A stretch of DNA of 64,000 bases from Lingula anatina. Taxonomy: Eukaryota; Brachiopoda; Lingulata; Lingulida; Lingulidae. The stretch covers positions 55,187 to 119,186 of the forward strand of contig NW_019775488.1 in the NCBI RefSeq assembly GCF_001039355.2, read 5' to 3'. Positions 1 through 12,800 of the stretch are shown here, piece after piece (position 1 is the first letter of the stretch; each line of letters starts with the position of its first letter). Made by a program: the position numbers and the translations under genes. Below the pieces are notes generated by a model. That model had not been told where the DNA came from, ran no database searches, and saw only the letters and a list, made by a program, of their open reading frames with translations.

Positions 1-620
1 AACATGGGACTAAAATACAGCTTCAGTAGGAAATACAGTCTGTTTGGTAATTCTTACTGCCAGTTAAACAGTTATTTTGTGAAAATTTAATTTTTCACAT
101 ATTGGCATTTTCAAGGTGTGACTTTGAAGTTCCACGGGCTTGAAGACCCATGCTAGTCACATTTTCTGAAAATCCATGATACGTATATTTTATTATTAAA
201 AATTGACGGTCATTATGCTGTTAACCATTATGTAATATTGCATCAGAATAGAAGAAAACACAATTTTGGGTGCTGCTGCCATGATGACCATTATGGGAAA
301 ACCATGTTACTTTTGATTGCCAAACTTTCAAAAAAGAAATACAGGACTAAAATGCAGTCTGAGTTGGAAAAGCAGTCTAAGTGACTTCTTTTTCTGGAAG
401 TTATACATTTTCAAAGTGTAAACTTGTCACATATTTTAATTACATTGGTATTACCTGTTGAGGATAATTAAAATTTGATGTTGAATTTGCAGTTTAACAT
501 AATGTATTTTTGCATCAGAATTGACAGTAGCCTATTTTGTGCATAGTTATTTCCTGTTTTTTGTCTGTACATTTGACAGCTTTGCTGCCTTGTTTTATTT
601 GAATGTTTATATTTTAAAAG
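1..620 (+). mobile_element. Dispersed repeat family A (left end outside window)
   Basis: Contains words found in several other places: aacagttattttgtgaaaat, tttttcacatattggcattt, and catttgacagctttgctgcc. The first 300 bp and the following 300 bp resemble each other (gggactaaaatacag against caggactaaaatgcag), so it has an internal tandem structure. No coding capacity. Confidence 0.6.
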
Positions 621-843
621 TGAAAATTGCTACATTTTAAAAGTGAATGATAAAAATACAAGTATTACAATCTGGTGTTAGAAAATCTTTTTGAAAGGCT
701 CCGTCTTATATTATCAGGAAATAAGCAAAATAATGCCATAGTTTGATGGAACATCAGAATTGCAATCTTGAATGTCTAGCTCAGTTTGATGTCCCGATCT
801 GTTGATACAATAGCATAGGGGAGGGATTACAGACTTGTCTTGG

Positions 844-1990
844 TATTGTTAGTACCACCAGCGTGTACGCTGATGGTACTCATGGTTTTAGTCCCGACCC
901 ATCTCATACGGCTCTGCCACCTCCGTGTACTGGCGCGGGATACAAGTCACCGTTACCGCTTCTCCTCCAAGACCACAAGCACCCATGTCCCCATCTCTTG
1001 GATTTAGGTTACATATAATCTCAACCTGAACCCCCTGTTCTTTTTGTCTCAGTCAGTGCATTGGCCTGGACGTGAAGCTAGTTGAAACACACCCTTGTCA
1101 AAATTTTTGAAAATTCAATGCCAAATATTTCCAAAATCAAAGAAATTATGGGAAAAATTATTATAGAAGTCTAAAAAAAATCGTATATGAAGATTCCAAA
1201 TATGCCCTTGGATTTGACCTTTGACCTTTATTGCAAGGTCAAAGGGGCCAAAATTTTCTAAAAATGGGATTTTTTTGCAAAAATATATTTGTTTGTGCCA
1301 ATTTTTAGAAACTACATAGACCTAAGCTCTCATATTACAGTGGGGGGTTATAATTAGGAACTACTTTCATCTTTGGGAGTTTGGGGTCAATCAGTGCATT
1401 TTTACTGGAGAAGCAGCCGTTAGATGCCAAAACTGAAAACTCTCTCTATTTCTGGAACCGTAAATACTAGTTAAACTTTTATAGGAAGTCATATACTGGC
1501 AAGCTACGTGTGACCTTAAAATTGACCTCTGACTTACTTTTCATCATGGACTGAACTTTGTAAATTTTCCGTCCCTTTTATCTCCAAAACTGACAGAGAT
1601 AGGCCCATAGTTTTTATTAAACTTGTATAGGAAGTCACATACTGGTAATCTAACTGTGACCTTAAAATTGACCTTTGGCCTACTTTTTCACCATGAACTG
1701 AACTTTGCATATTTTCCTGCCCCTCACATCTTCATTTGTCTGGAAAATCACAGGACTGATCAATGTTGGAAAATACAGGTCAATTCTAAAATCTGCTTGA
1801 TTGTACCATTTTTAGTTATGTTTTTTTTGTATATTTTGAGAACTCTTCTTGATTTAATTTTATAGAGCTTGTCAAGCACAAGACTGGTGGTGGTGGTGGT
1901 GTCCCTTTTTGGAGGGGTTTCCATATGAATGCGCTTACTCCAGCTGGTGGTACAATATCCGGAGGTGGTATCGCCTCTCTGATCCTCTAG
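844..1990 (+). mobile_element. Dispersed repeat family B, copy 1 (hairpin-headed)
   Basis: It begins with a stem-loop (GTACCACCAGCG tgta CGCTGATGGTAC) and ends with a conserved block around gctggtggtacaatatccgg and cctctctgatcctctag. The centre holds imperfect internal repeats of about 140 bp with words such as tgaccttaaaattgacct. No coding capacity is seen. The same head or end recurs at 7188, 11464, 26229, 44228 and 46776. It ends 27 bp before NUP188 exon 1 of this window. Confidence 0.8.
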
Positions 1991-2017
1991 TTAAAAAATG
2001 GTACTTATCCATTTCAG

Positions 2018-5000
2018 AAACATTGGTTATTCCAGCCAATACACAAGGGATGTTGTTACAAACAGGTATTTTATATTTTATATATACCATACTGGGTAAC
2101 AACATTGAGACATAGGCAACATGGCACCGATCTTGTGAGCATGCTTTCCGCATAGAATATGCATTGTATTTTGCTTCATAATCTTAAATTTTGGAAAATG
2201 TAACATTAGACACATACAAAAATTATATATATATATTTATATATATATATATACACAATTAAAAGTAAATAAATTAAAAAACTAGACATGTGAACCTCTT
2301 GAGTTTCAATGACATACCCATAGGGTATGCCTGATCATCAGGAGGTGTTTATTTAAAATGATGTTTCAAATGTTTTTTTAATGGCTTGACAACACATAGT
2401 TATAATTTCTGTTCTTTCATTTAGAGTATCTGGCGTTAGCATAATTAACAATTTTTCATCTAGACAGGTTGCATAGGTGTTGGTTCCTCCTTTGTGTTGG
2501 GGATTTATTTTATGATGTTTTTTTATGCTGTTGCTATTGTGTAGGTGATGGTGCCCCTGTCATCCAATGGGAGACCAGTTACAGTGGCTGGCAGCTGATG
2601 CTGTGTGAGGTACAGAGCTTAAATCAGCAAATATCTCATGGTGCAGGTATGTCCATTAAGTTTTTATATAGACACTATGTATCTGTATATTTTCAGTTCA
2701 ATCTGTCTGTGGCGTTGTTGATCTGATTTTTTACCCCATGAATATTATATGACCCAGTTTTCTGAAAGAATACAACAGAGTCCTTTTAGATTCCTATATA
2801 GTCATGATGTTAACATGTAACAGTTGTTTTGATAGATCTAAATTTGAAAATATTAACAGAGAGAGAGAGAGAGCTTCTTAATTAAGCATAAGATTAGGTT
2901 TGTTTAAATTTTATTCAGTGAGATTTATAAAAAAAAGCATGTGAACTAACTTCGTGCAAGACTTCTGTGAGTGCTGAATCCATGAAGCCTTGCTTGTCTT
3001 CAGAGGTTCTGTATGTTTAATGGGCTGTATGTTTAATGGGCAACAGTATTTTACTGAAGTATAGTAGTTAATCATTATAATGTTGTATTTGATGTATGTT
3101 GTTTCAGGTCTTGTGTCAAATGAGAGTCTGACCAGGGTACAGGAGATTGCAGAGCTTGTCCATGCAGTCATTAGGTCAAACTCAAACCTTGCACAACAGT
3201 TGGCTCATATTGTGGAATCTTTTTTTACCATCATACACAGGTATCTTTCCAAATTAAAGTTTAGATGTTGAGTAAAAATGGGTAACAGTTTCTCAAACAT
3301 CTGTTGGTCATTTACGAAAAGGTATTAGAGTAAATGATCGAAGCATCACTGCTTTTCTCAAAGATATTGATGAGAGGTGTTAGAGACAGAAGTCATGCAG
3401 TTTGACACCAGAGAGAACTAAATGATGTTAATAGGTATAAGCTTTGATATACATTTTCTTGGGTCTTGTCAAAATTTTGGATAAAAAGTGTTTCTTTTTT
3501 TTAATATCTGCATATCTGAAGAACTTTGCCTCAAGACAGCAGTTTGAATGCTAAAAACTGCAGATAGATCAGGAATAGTACATGTACTAGTGTAAATAAA
3601 CACATTAAATTGAAACCAAAATAATGAATTAATGGGCTTTTTTTTTCATTTATTGTAACATACTTGTGCTAACTTTAGGATAGCTTCTCAGAACTATATA
3701 CCAGTGATTTGTATAAAGTGATCCCTCTTCAGATGAAAACGTTATAAGATTTTTGAAACAATATAAGCTAAATTTAGCATAGTTTTCATCATTTTGTCCA
3801 AAGCCCATTCATTGGCAACATTAGATATATATCAAGCATCACCATAGTTTCTATATTCAGTGGATGTACCAAGTAACTGTAAAATAGTTTTTCGCTCAAC
3901 ATGAAGTACCCCCACTATCTGATATAAAAAATGGTCCACCCCTCCAAACTTGAGGTACCTGCATAAAACACACTTTTAGTTTCCACAAGTACATTGCTAA
4001 TAACCAAAGGGAATAGTTAAATTACTTTTACTGATTAGATGAAATATCTTATAGCTATGTGAGTTTAACATGAAGTTGATTTAATAATGTTTGAAGTATA
4101 ATATTTCCCAGGTTCAGTGCACTGCCATCGCCTCCTATTGATTTATTAGGGAGATGTTTGGATGTTGTGGCAATATTTGCCCAAGAACAACCAGGAGAGG
4201 TAAGGTTTTTGTTTTTCACAGTGTATATATATTATGATCACCTGAGTGTCCGCGTTATCACTGCATGTAGCTGCATGTCTCTGTACGACACTTTTGTTCA
4301 CCTTCTTACTTGTCTCAAACATACAGGATGTGTCTCATTGTCAGTTAGAAATTGAAATCCGGCATAATTGAATTGGTCCATATATATTTATGGACAAACA
4401 CAAAGTGCCTGTACATAAAGTCATCACTTCACCATTAGTGGTAATTGCCCTCATTGTTGCCCTATCATGCTCTAGCTATCTTAGATTTTGTGCTCCTAAA
4501 CAGGCACACCCAAAGAATAAAATATGTTAGTATGTAAGGACACGTACAGACGAATCCTGTCTGTACATATATCCATGACATGCATCTGCCGTTCATATAG
4601 ATACAGATGCTGTACCTTTCAGAGATAGCACCATAAATGGAAATCCTTTTAACCTTTTTGTTTTCAAACTTACAGCACTGTTGATTACATGTGTATCAGT
4701 AAAATGCAGGTCCACTTTGAAAATCAGTTTGATTGAACCATCGTTTGATTATTCATAAGAGTTACAATAACAGAAGTCAATTCAAGGGTCATTTAAAATT
4801 GATAACAGTGTACAATGTATATAATGCAAAATTCAGAAAACACTATTGAGTGATCCCTTAATGAACATACTAAGCTACATTTTAAGCGCTATAAGGAAAT
4901 AGCATTTTTTATTGGGATTTTCAGTGTGTAAATTTGGTATGTACACTTATAAATGAAAGTAAATTGCCCTCATTTTCAGTCAAAAAAACATAAAAAGTAC

Positions 5001-6824
5001 TTGAATTAATGCTGTAAAATGTCTGGAATGTTTGTGATATTTTACAACGTTGCCTACTAATAAATTGGTAGTTTTGGTTGATTTGATTCATATTGTTGAT
5101 TGAATGAGTGATTTTTGTTCATTTGAAAGGTTTGGCATCTGATTCAGCAGACTGGACTTCTTCCATTTTGGACGGAGAATTATACCCTGGTTGAAGAAGC
5201 TGTTAGGTATGTTTCAAGAAGCAGCCATACATCAGTGGTGATCCTTTATCTAGATGATATGACAGTGGTCATGTGGACCTCATGTGACCTATTACATTGC
5301 AAAAATGAAAACTTGGGTCAAATTGAATATTGTTATAGAAAAGATAGATATGAAATTACCATGGCTGAGGGGGTACTTTCTATATCTGTTCAATGCCTGT
5401 TTATTGTCTTTATTAGCTGTGTATATAGGAAATACATATGAAAAATAAGGATATAATAATGACCAAGTATTGCTTCATGTTGCAGTGGCAGTGGTCTCAA
5501 TTCTGGAAGTTATGGTATTGTTCTAGCTGGGAATGAATGTCCTCTAGGCAGATACCCTGTCACTCTTAGTGTGCTACAACTGATGGAAAACATGATTATG
5601 GTAAGTAGATACCTGAGGTGGACAACTGCTGACAGTGATCAAAGTAACTAGGTTTATAATTTACTCATAGCACTTTATTCATATGTGTGCCATGAAAATC
5701 GTGATCAAATTGTATATATGTTAGTCTTTGTGTTGATTTAACTTCAAGATTGAGACAAACTGTCTATTACTATAACATAGGATTATAATAATATAATATA
5801 ATATAATATAATATAATATAATATAATATAATATAATATAATATAATATAATATAATATAATATAAGAAATTTTGTATTAGTGAGTTTGCAAATGTAATT
5901 GAATGTGCATTTAGTGGGCAATAAACTTGTTGTCATTGTAATTCAGGACCTATTTTCATCATCAGTTTTCAGCGTCAGTAGAGTCACATTTTAATATTCT
6001 AATAATTTGATATTCTAATATTGATAATATTTAGCAGAGATTAACACTGAAAACCCGGGATCAGTATCACAAAGAAACCTGTCATCTAAAATTGTTCTTC
6101 ACTTTTTATGTACAGGCACATCATGGACTTTTATATTTCACAAACCTATCATACATGGCAAATAATGCAAAATTCAGAAAGCACTATTGACAAGTTATCC
6201 CTTAATGAACATACTAAAAAATCATTTTTAACTGCTTGAGAAAATAGCATTTTTATGTACAGACATAGATGTGTCTGTACATATAACCCTCGCATATATC
6301 TGTCATCGGCATTGTCATCTTGCACTTTCAGTGTTATACAAATAAAGTGAAAACTGTTTTACCTTTTGTCTTCAAAACAGAAGTGAAGAATATTCATAAA
6401 ATTTAGGTCAAGTTTGAATATCAGCCTTATTGGCTCATTTTCACAAAAGTAATGATTTTTTTATATATATATGTGTGTGTTTTACTGTCCTTTTAGCCAT
6501 TGAGTCAGCTGCAGAGATTGCAAGAGCTAAGCCCATGTTTGGTGTTCATCCTTAGGGAGGTCTTCCCAGCCTACCGCAAGTGGAGATATATCAGTTTTAA
6601 GCAAAGAGACTCCCTAGGTATGAGTATGGGTCTGAGGTAAATGAAGCTCTTTGTTGGATTTTGTCCTGGTTTTGTTATGATATCCAAATACAGAAACGAT
6701 CACTATATCTGTCCTAGTCTGTGCCATATTTTTGTCTTCACTTAACATTTACCATATAAAAACTAAATGTTAAAATGTAAATCTCTTTTAATTCTTTGAG
6801 GGGAGTCAATGTAGCATAATTTGC

Positions 6825-6855
<31 letters not shown>

Positions 6856-9800
6856 TTTTCAAAATTTAATTTTGTACTACTAAGAGTCATTTCTGTATTG
6901 TTCACTCCATAAAATATAATCTAAATTTCTGATTTAGGTAAGATTAACCTGTTGTTTAGGTGAAAGTTATTGTGACTTATAAAAAATATTTCAGCACCCA
7001 ACATTTCTATATGTCATCTACCCTGTTTCTATGTATATCTTTATATATAATGACTTAATATGTTTTGTATTTTATGTCTAGTTTTCAGATAAGCATTAAC
7101 TGGTATATGTAGTTATTTCACACTTTGTGTTCAGCTTCATTCCACAAAATATTATTATTATTATTATTATATAATTCCAAAAGAACTATGGGCAACAAGT
7201 GCAGTGCTGGCGGTTCACATGGTTTTAGTCAGGACCCATCTTGTCTGTCTCAGCTGCCGACTCTACCGTCACGTCACCGTTACCATTTCTCCTCTTATTC
7301 TACAACAGCCTGCATACCCATCTCTTGGGTTTTGGTAAAATATAATCTCAACTCCATCCACGTAAAGTTTGGGCTTTGTTGGTGTATGGGTCTAGTGTGA
7401 GTATGGGTCGTAGTGAAAAAATTATTAATAGATGGCTTATCGAAAGTCATATGGAGATTTCAAATATTTCCTTGGATTTGACCTTTCTTTCAAGGTCAAA
7501 CGGGCCATTATTTTCAAAAATTGGGAATAATATTATGGGCAGGTGTTACACTTGGGGTCATCTTTCATCTTCGTGAGTTTGGGGTCAATTGGTACATTAT
7601 CATGGAAGAAGCAGCCATAAGATGCTGAAACTGAAAACTTTCTTTAATTTTGGAACTGTAAATGCTAGAGATGTCTGTTTTTTTTTTTTTTTTTTTTTTT
7701 GTAGAGCTTGTAAAGCACAAAACTAGATGAGGTGTCTGTTTTTTTTTTTTTTTCATATCGTTAGAGTTGCGCTTTATGAAAAAGTACATCGTCGCAATAT
7801 TCAGAGGTGAAGATCATGAAATACTCCAACTTAGCAGAAGTATGCCCATAGTTACTAGTGAACCTGAATTGGAAGTTCAATGGGGGCAACCTAACTGTGA
7901 CCTTGAAATTGACCTTTGACCTACTTTTCACTAGAAACTGCTCTTTGCAAAATTTCCAGTCCTTATATCTCCAAAACTGGCAGAGATATGCCCTTTAATT
8001 ACTCCTGATCTTGAAAAGGAACTCGTAACATAACTCATAACATGACAGTCTTCATATGACCTTAAATTTGACCTTTGGCCTACTTTTCACCATGAACCAC
8101 ACTTCTAAAATATCCAAATCATGTATTTGCTATTGAACTTGGATGGGAAGTCCTATATACTCAATCTTATGTTTTTTATTTTTTTTTTTTATTTCAAAAA
8201 ATCATATCTTGTTTTTACTAATATTAATGCAATAACAGGATATGTCTAGTCTTATTGAAATTTCATCCGAACAGTAGATCCTGTCCAGTAGATGTAAGGA
8301 AACTGAACAGATGTGGTCTGAATGATCAGTAAGCTAAAAGGTTTATTGCACAGACTGCATAAGATTCTATGATGCTTTTGATGAGAGATCCTCTAATTTC
8401 TAGCATGAGGATTTATTGGCTAATTTAAAATCCTTTAGTTTCATTGGTTATTGTGCTACCAGTGTGAGCACTGAGGCACTAGATTTATAGGTATATGGTA
8501 TGCTTGTGGTATGTAGGAGTCCAGCTTGCTCAATTTTTGATGTACAGGCTAAGAACATTTTATGTATTTAATCCTGCTGGTGTTACAAACACAAGAGGCA
8601 TTATTACCTCTGATCTCTTCATCATTATCATCATCATCAGAGTTTATTTTATACTGGATGGGATTAATCCTTAACAGAGGGTGGGGCCAGTCTGACACGC
8701 AGTCTTCCTCTCCAACTTGATTTATCCTGAGGGTCCTTGCCGACTAGACCAAGCGCTTCCCTGTCTCTTCTCACCACGTCCTTCCAAGCTAACTTTGGTC
8801 TGCCAGGCCTCTTTCTATCCTCCACTACTTCAACTTCTCTCACGTGGTTAATCCAGCCATTGCTTCTCTCTATATGCCCGAACCATCGGAGTCTACTGCG
8901 GCACAGCACTTCTTCAGTGTCCTGCAGACCCAACTTCAGGAGCAGAGAATCAGAGCTAGCCATGTCTTTTAGCTTGACATTGCAGATCCATCTGATCATG
9001 GCTCGGTCATTACGGAGCAGTCGTTGAATAGTGTCACCGGTGGCAGCCCACGTCTCAGAGGCATGAAGCATGACGCTTCTGACGCATGCAGAGTACACTC
9101 TTAATTATACAGTATTTTTTATTTAAGGTTACAAATGTTTGGACATCTTCCACAAGATCCTCACTCTCACAGATACTACTCAAAATGCCAAGTAAGTTTT
9201 CGACCTGTAATGTTTGTCATTGTGACTCTCCAATACATTTGCTCAGATCATAACTGTAAAACCATTTTTTTTTACATTTTTTTCCAGTGCCTTTGCAACA
9301 TTTGTCCTACTAGCAACATGCCTGATTTTTGTTTTGCTTTAAATTTGCAAAGTATATTATTATCTATCTTCTCAAGATCCACGTTCTTCCCCCAGCTGGT
9401 TAGCATGATATGGATTACAAGGCAAAATCATCATGAAACAACCAACAAATATCCAACCACTTGTCACAAAATTTTAGATACACTTTCCTTTAAATGGGAT
9501 TCTCCTGGCTTTCATGTTTTTGTTTAGACAAAATGAAGGATACAAAATGCTGCAAAATGGCATCAAGATTTAAATTGCTTTAGAAGTTTGGTCTTGCTAC
9601 AATTCCCATGATATCATGAAAACTGTGTTTGTTCTATAGATAGCTGGCAAAGGTTAATATCTTAGAAATAGGTGACAATAATATTACTGACCAATTTAAG
9701 GGTAACAAATGGTAATCATTGTACCTGTTGTGAGCGATGAAGGAGTGCACTGCATTTGGGATATTTTAGACATTTACTTTTAGACCTTTACTTTAAGCTT

Positions 9801-12800
9801 TAAAAATTCTTTTTATCTATTTATTTTTTATTATTATTAATTTTTTCTACACGTACAGGCATCCATTACACTTACAATTAAAAATATTCCAGAATTAAAT
9901 TTCATAACATCTTGATCAATTTCAGGTCAGAGCCCAGTCTGCGCTCAGTTTGTGTCCATGGCATGTTATTCAGTGAAGCTGGCCGAGCACTGCTGGAGAT
10001 TGTGGCTACTGGCACAGATACACTGGAACAACTACTAGCACAGCAGAGCAGGTAACAACATGGTTGGCTGCAACACATTTAAGACTGGGTTCCCGTGCCT
10101 AGATCGATCCATCTGGATCGCCCTAACTCCCTGGGGAGTCTCACTCTAAATTGCTATCAACTAACCGGCTTAAATGTCTGTCACACCTACCGAATCAGCT
10201 AGGGGTATAGATAATTTAAGCCGGTTAAGTCAATAGCAATTTAGTGAGACTCCCCAAGGGAGATAGATCGATCCAAATATCTGTGGGAATGGTCCCTAAG
10301 ATTTGATCCTTTTTATATGCATACAATGATGTGTCAAGGTGGGCTACTGTGATATCTTCATTGTTGTCAGTGAAGATAAGAACATATATATGTATTTACT
10401 ATAAGAAGACTATGAAGCTTTTTTTCTGGTGTAAATATTTCAAGTTATATGTAAGTTACAAAATTTTCTTTGCTAGTAGCATATGCATATTATCCAGCGT
10501 GTATAATGCATTGCCTTACCAATTTCTTTTGAGGACTTCATTTTAACATGTCACAGAGAGCAAGGTTAGAATTGTTTTTGGATAAGCATAGGTTTATGTG
10601 GATTCAAGTTAGAATGTTTTTCTTTGGTATGTTCTGACCAAAAGATCTAACCACTATCATGTTAATACACTGTTTTCCTTCTAGATTTTGTCACAAAATT
10701 TTGAGTGAAAAATGTACATAAAAACTCATGGAACACTACTTTGACATGGAGCACTACTTTATCATTTTTGTCAAATTTGAGTAATTCATTTTAAAGTTTT
10801 AAGTGGTCACTATCAATGAATAAGACATACATGTACCTTTGTGGATTTATTTTTGGTACACTTAATTATATTTGAAACCTTTGTTTTGTCATGTGCATTG
10901 TGTCTTAGAGACAAAAATTGTCATGTAAACCTATCAAACAAATTAAAAATTATAGAACAGGCATTGTTTGCCGTGCCACTTGGCTGTATTATATCTACAT
11001 GTCTGCTGGTAATGATGTACTTAGTTTGTTGAACAGTCACCTTGTATTTACATAATAGTGGCATAAAGAAAGCAAAGAAAAAAAGATATTTGAGGGGATT
11101 GACAACCAACGCTATGAAGTAGGACACATGATAATAATGACACCTTAAATGTACTCTTACAAACATGTTTTATATACAGACACTTAGAGCGTCTGTATGT
11201 ATTCTGATTGGTCTGACTGTCTGCATCGTCACTGACACTTGGCATTTGTCCCATAAATACCTGTATTTTTGTTTTACTGAGTTGCATTGTTTGGTAAAGA
11301 GACAGGTTGCTTTCAAAAATCGGCATGATCAGTTTACATTTACAGTATTTTTTCNACTGGTGGCTGTGTCCCTTATTTTGTGTATGTGGGGGTCTATACA
11401 AATGCGCTTGCTCCAGCTGGTGGTACAATATTCGGAGGCGGTATCGCCTCTCTGATCCTCTAGTTATCTATCTTCTCAAGATCCACGTTCTTCCCCCAGC
11501 TGGTTAGCATGATATGGATTACAAGGCAAAATCATCATGGAACAACCAACAAATATCCAACCACTTGTCACAAAATTTTAGATACACTTTCCTTTAAATG
11601 GGATTCTCCTGGCTTTCATGTTTTTGTTTAGACAAAATGAAGGATACAAAATGCTGCAAAATGGCATCAAGATTTAAATTGCTTTAGAAGTTTGGTATTG
11701 CTACAATTCCCATGATATCATGAAAACTGTGTTTGTTCTATAGATAGCTGGCAAAGGTTAATATCTTAGAAATAGGTGACAATAATATTACTGACCAATT
11801 TAAGGGTAACAAATGGTAATCATTGTACCTGTTGTGAGCGATGAAGGAGTGCACTGCATTTGGGATATTTTAGACATTTACTTTTAGACCTTTACTTTAA
11901 GCTTTAAGAATTCTTTTTATTTATTTATTTTTTATTATTATTAATTTTTTCTACACGTACAGGCATCCATTACACTTACAATAAAAAATATTCCAGAATT
12001 AAATTTCATAACATCTTGATCAATTTCAGGTCAGAGCCCAGTCTGCGCTCAGTTTGTGTCCATGGCATGTTATTCAGTGAAGCTGGCCGAGCACTGCTGG
12101 AGATTGTGGCTACTGGCACAGATACACTGGAACAACTACTAGCACAGCAGAGCAGGTAACAACATGGTTGGCTGCAAGACATTTAAGACTGGGTTCCCGT
12201 GCCTAGATCGATCCATCTGGATCGCCCTTACTCCCTGGGGAGTCTCACTCTAAATTGCTATCAACTAACCGGCTTAAATGTCTGTCACACCTACCGAATC
12301 AGCTAGGGGTATAGATAATTTAAGCCGGTTAAGTCGATAGCAATTTAGTGAGACTCCCCAGGGAGATAGATCGATCCAAATATCTGTGGTCCCTAAGATT
12401 TGATCCTTTTTATATGCATACACTGATGTGTCAAGGTGGGCTATTGTGATATCTTCATTGTTGTCAGTGAAGATAAGAACATATATATGTATTTACTATA
12501 AGAAGACTATGAAGCTTTTTTTCTGGTGTAAATATTTCAAGTTATATGTAAGTTACAAAATTTTCTTTGCTAGTAGCATATGCATTTTATCCAGCGTGTA
12601 TAGTGCATTGCCTTACCAATTTCTTTTGAGGACTTCATTTTAACATGTCACAGAGAGCAAGGTTAGAATTGTTTTTGGATAAGCATAAGTTTATGTGGAT
12701 TCAAGTTAGAATGTTTTTCTTTGGTATGTTCTGACCAAAAGATCTAACCACTATCATGTTAATACACTGTTTTTCTTCTAGATTTTGTCACAAAATTTTG

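Noticed and set aside
5721-5936. Minus-strand open frame with a repeated Leu/Tyr/Ile peptide
   Set aside because: Created entirely by the (TAATA)n microsatellite.
8737-9027. Plus-strand open frame of 96 codons rich in Ser/Leu/Arg
   Set aside because: Antisense of the LINE reverse-transcriptase fragment.
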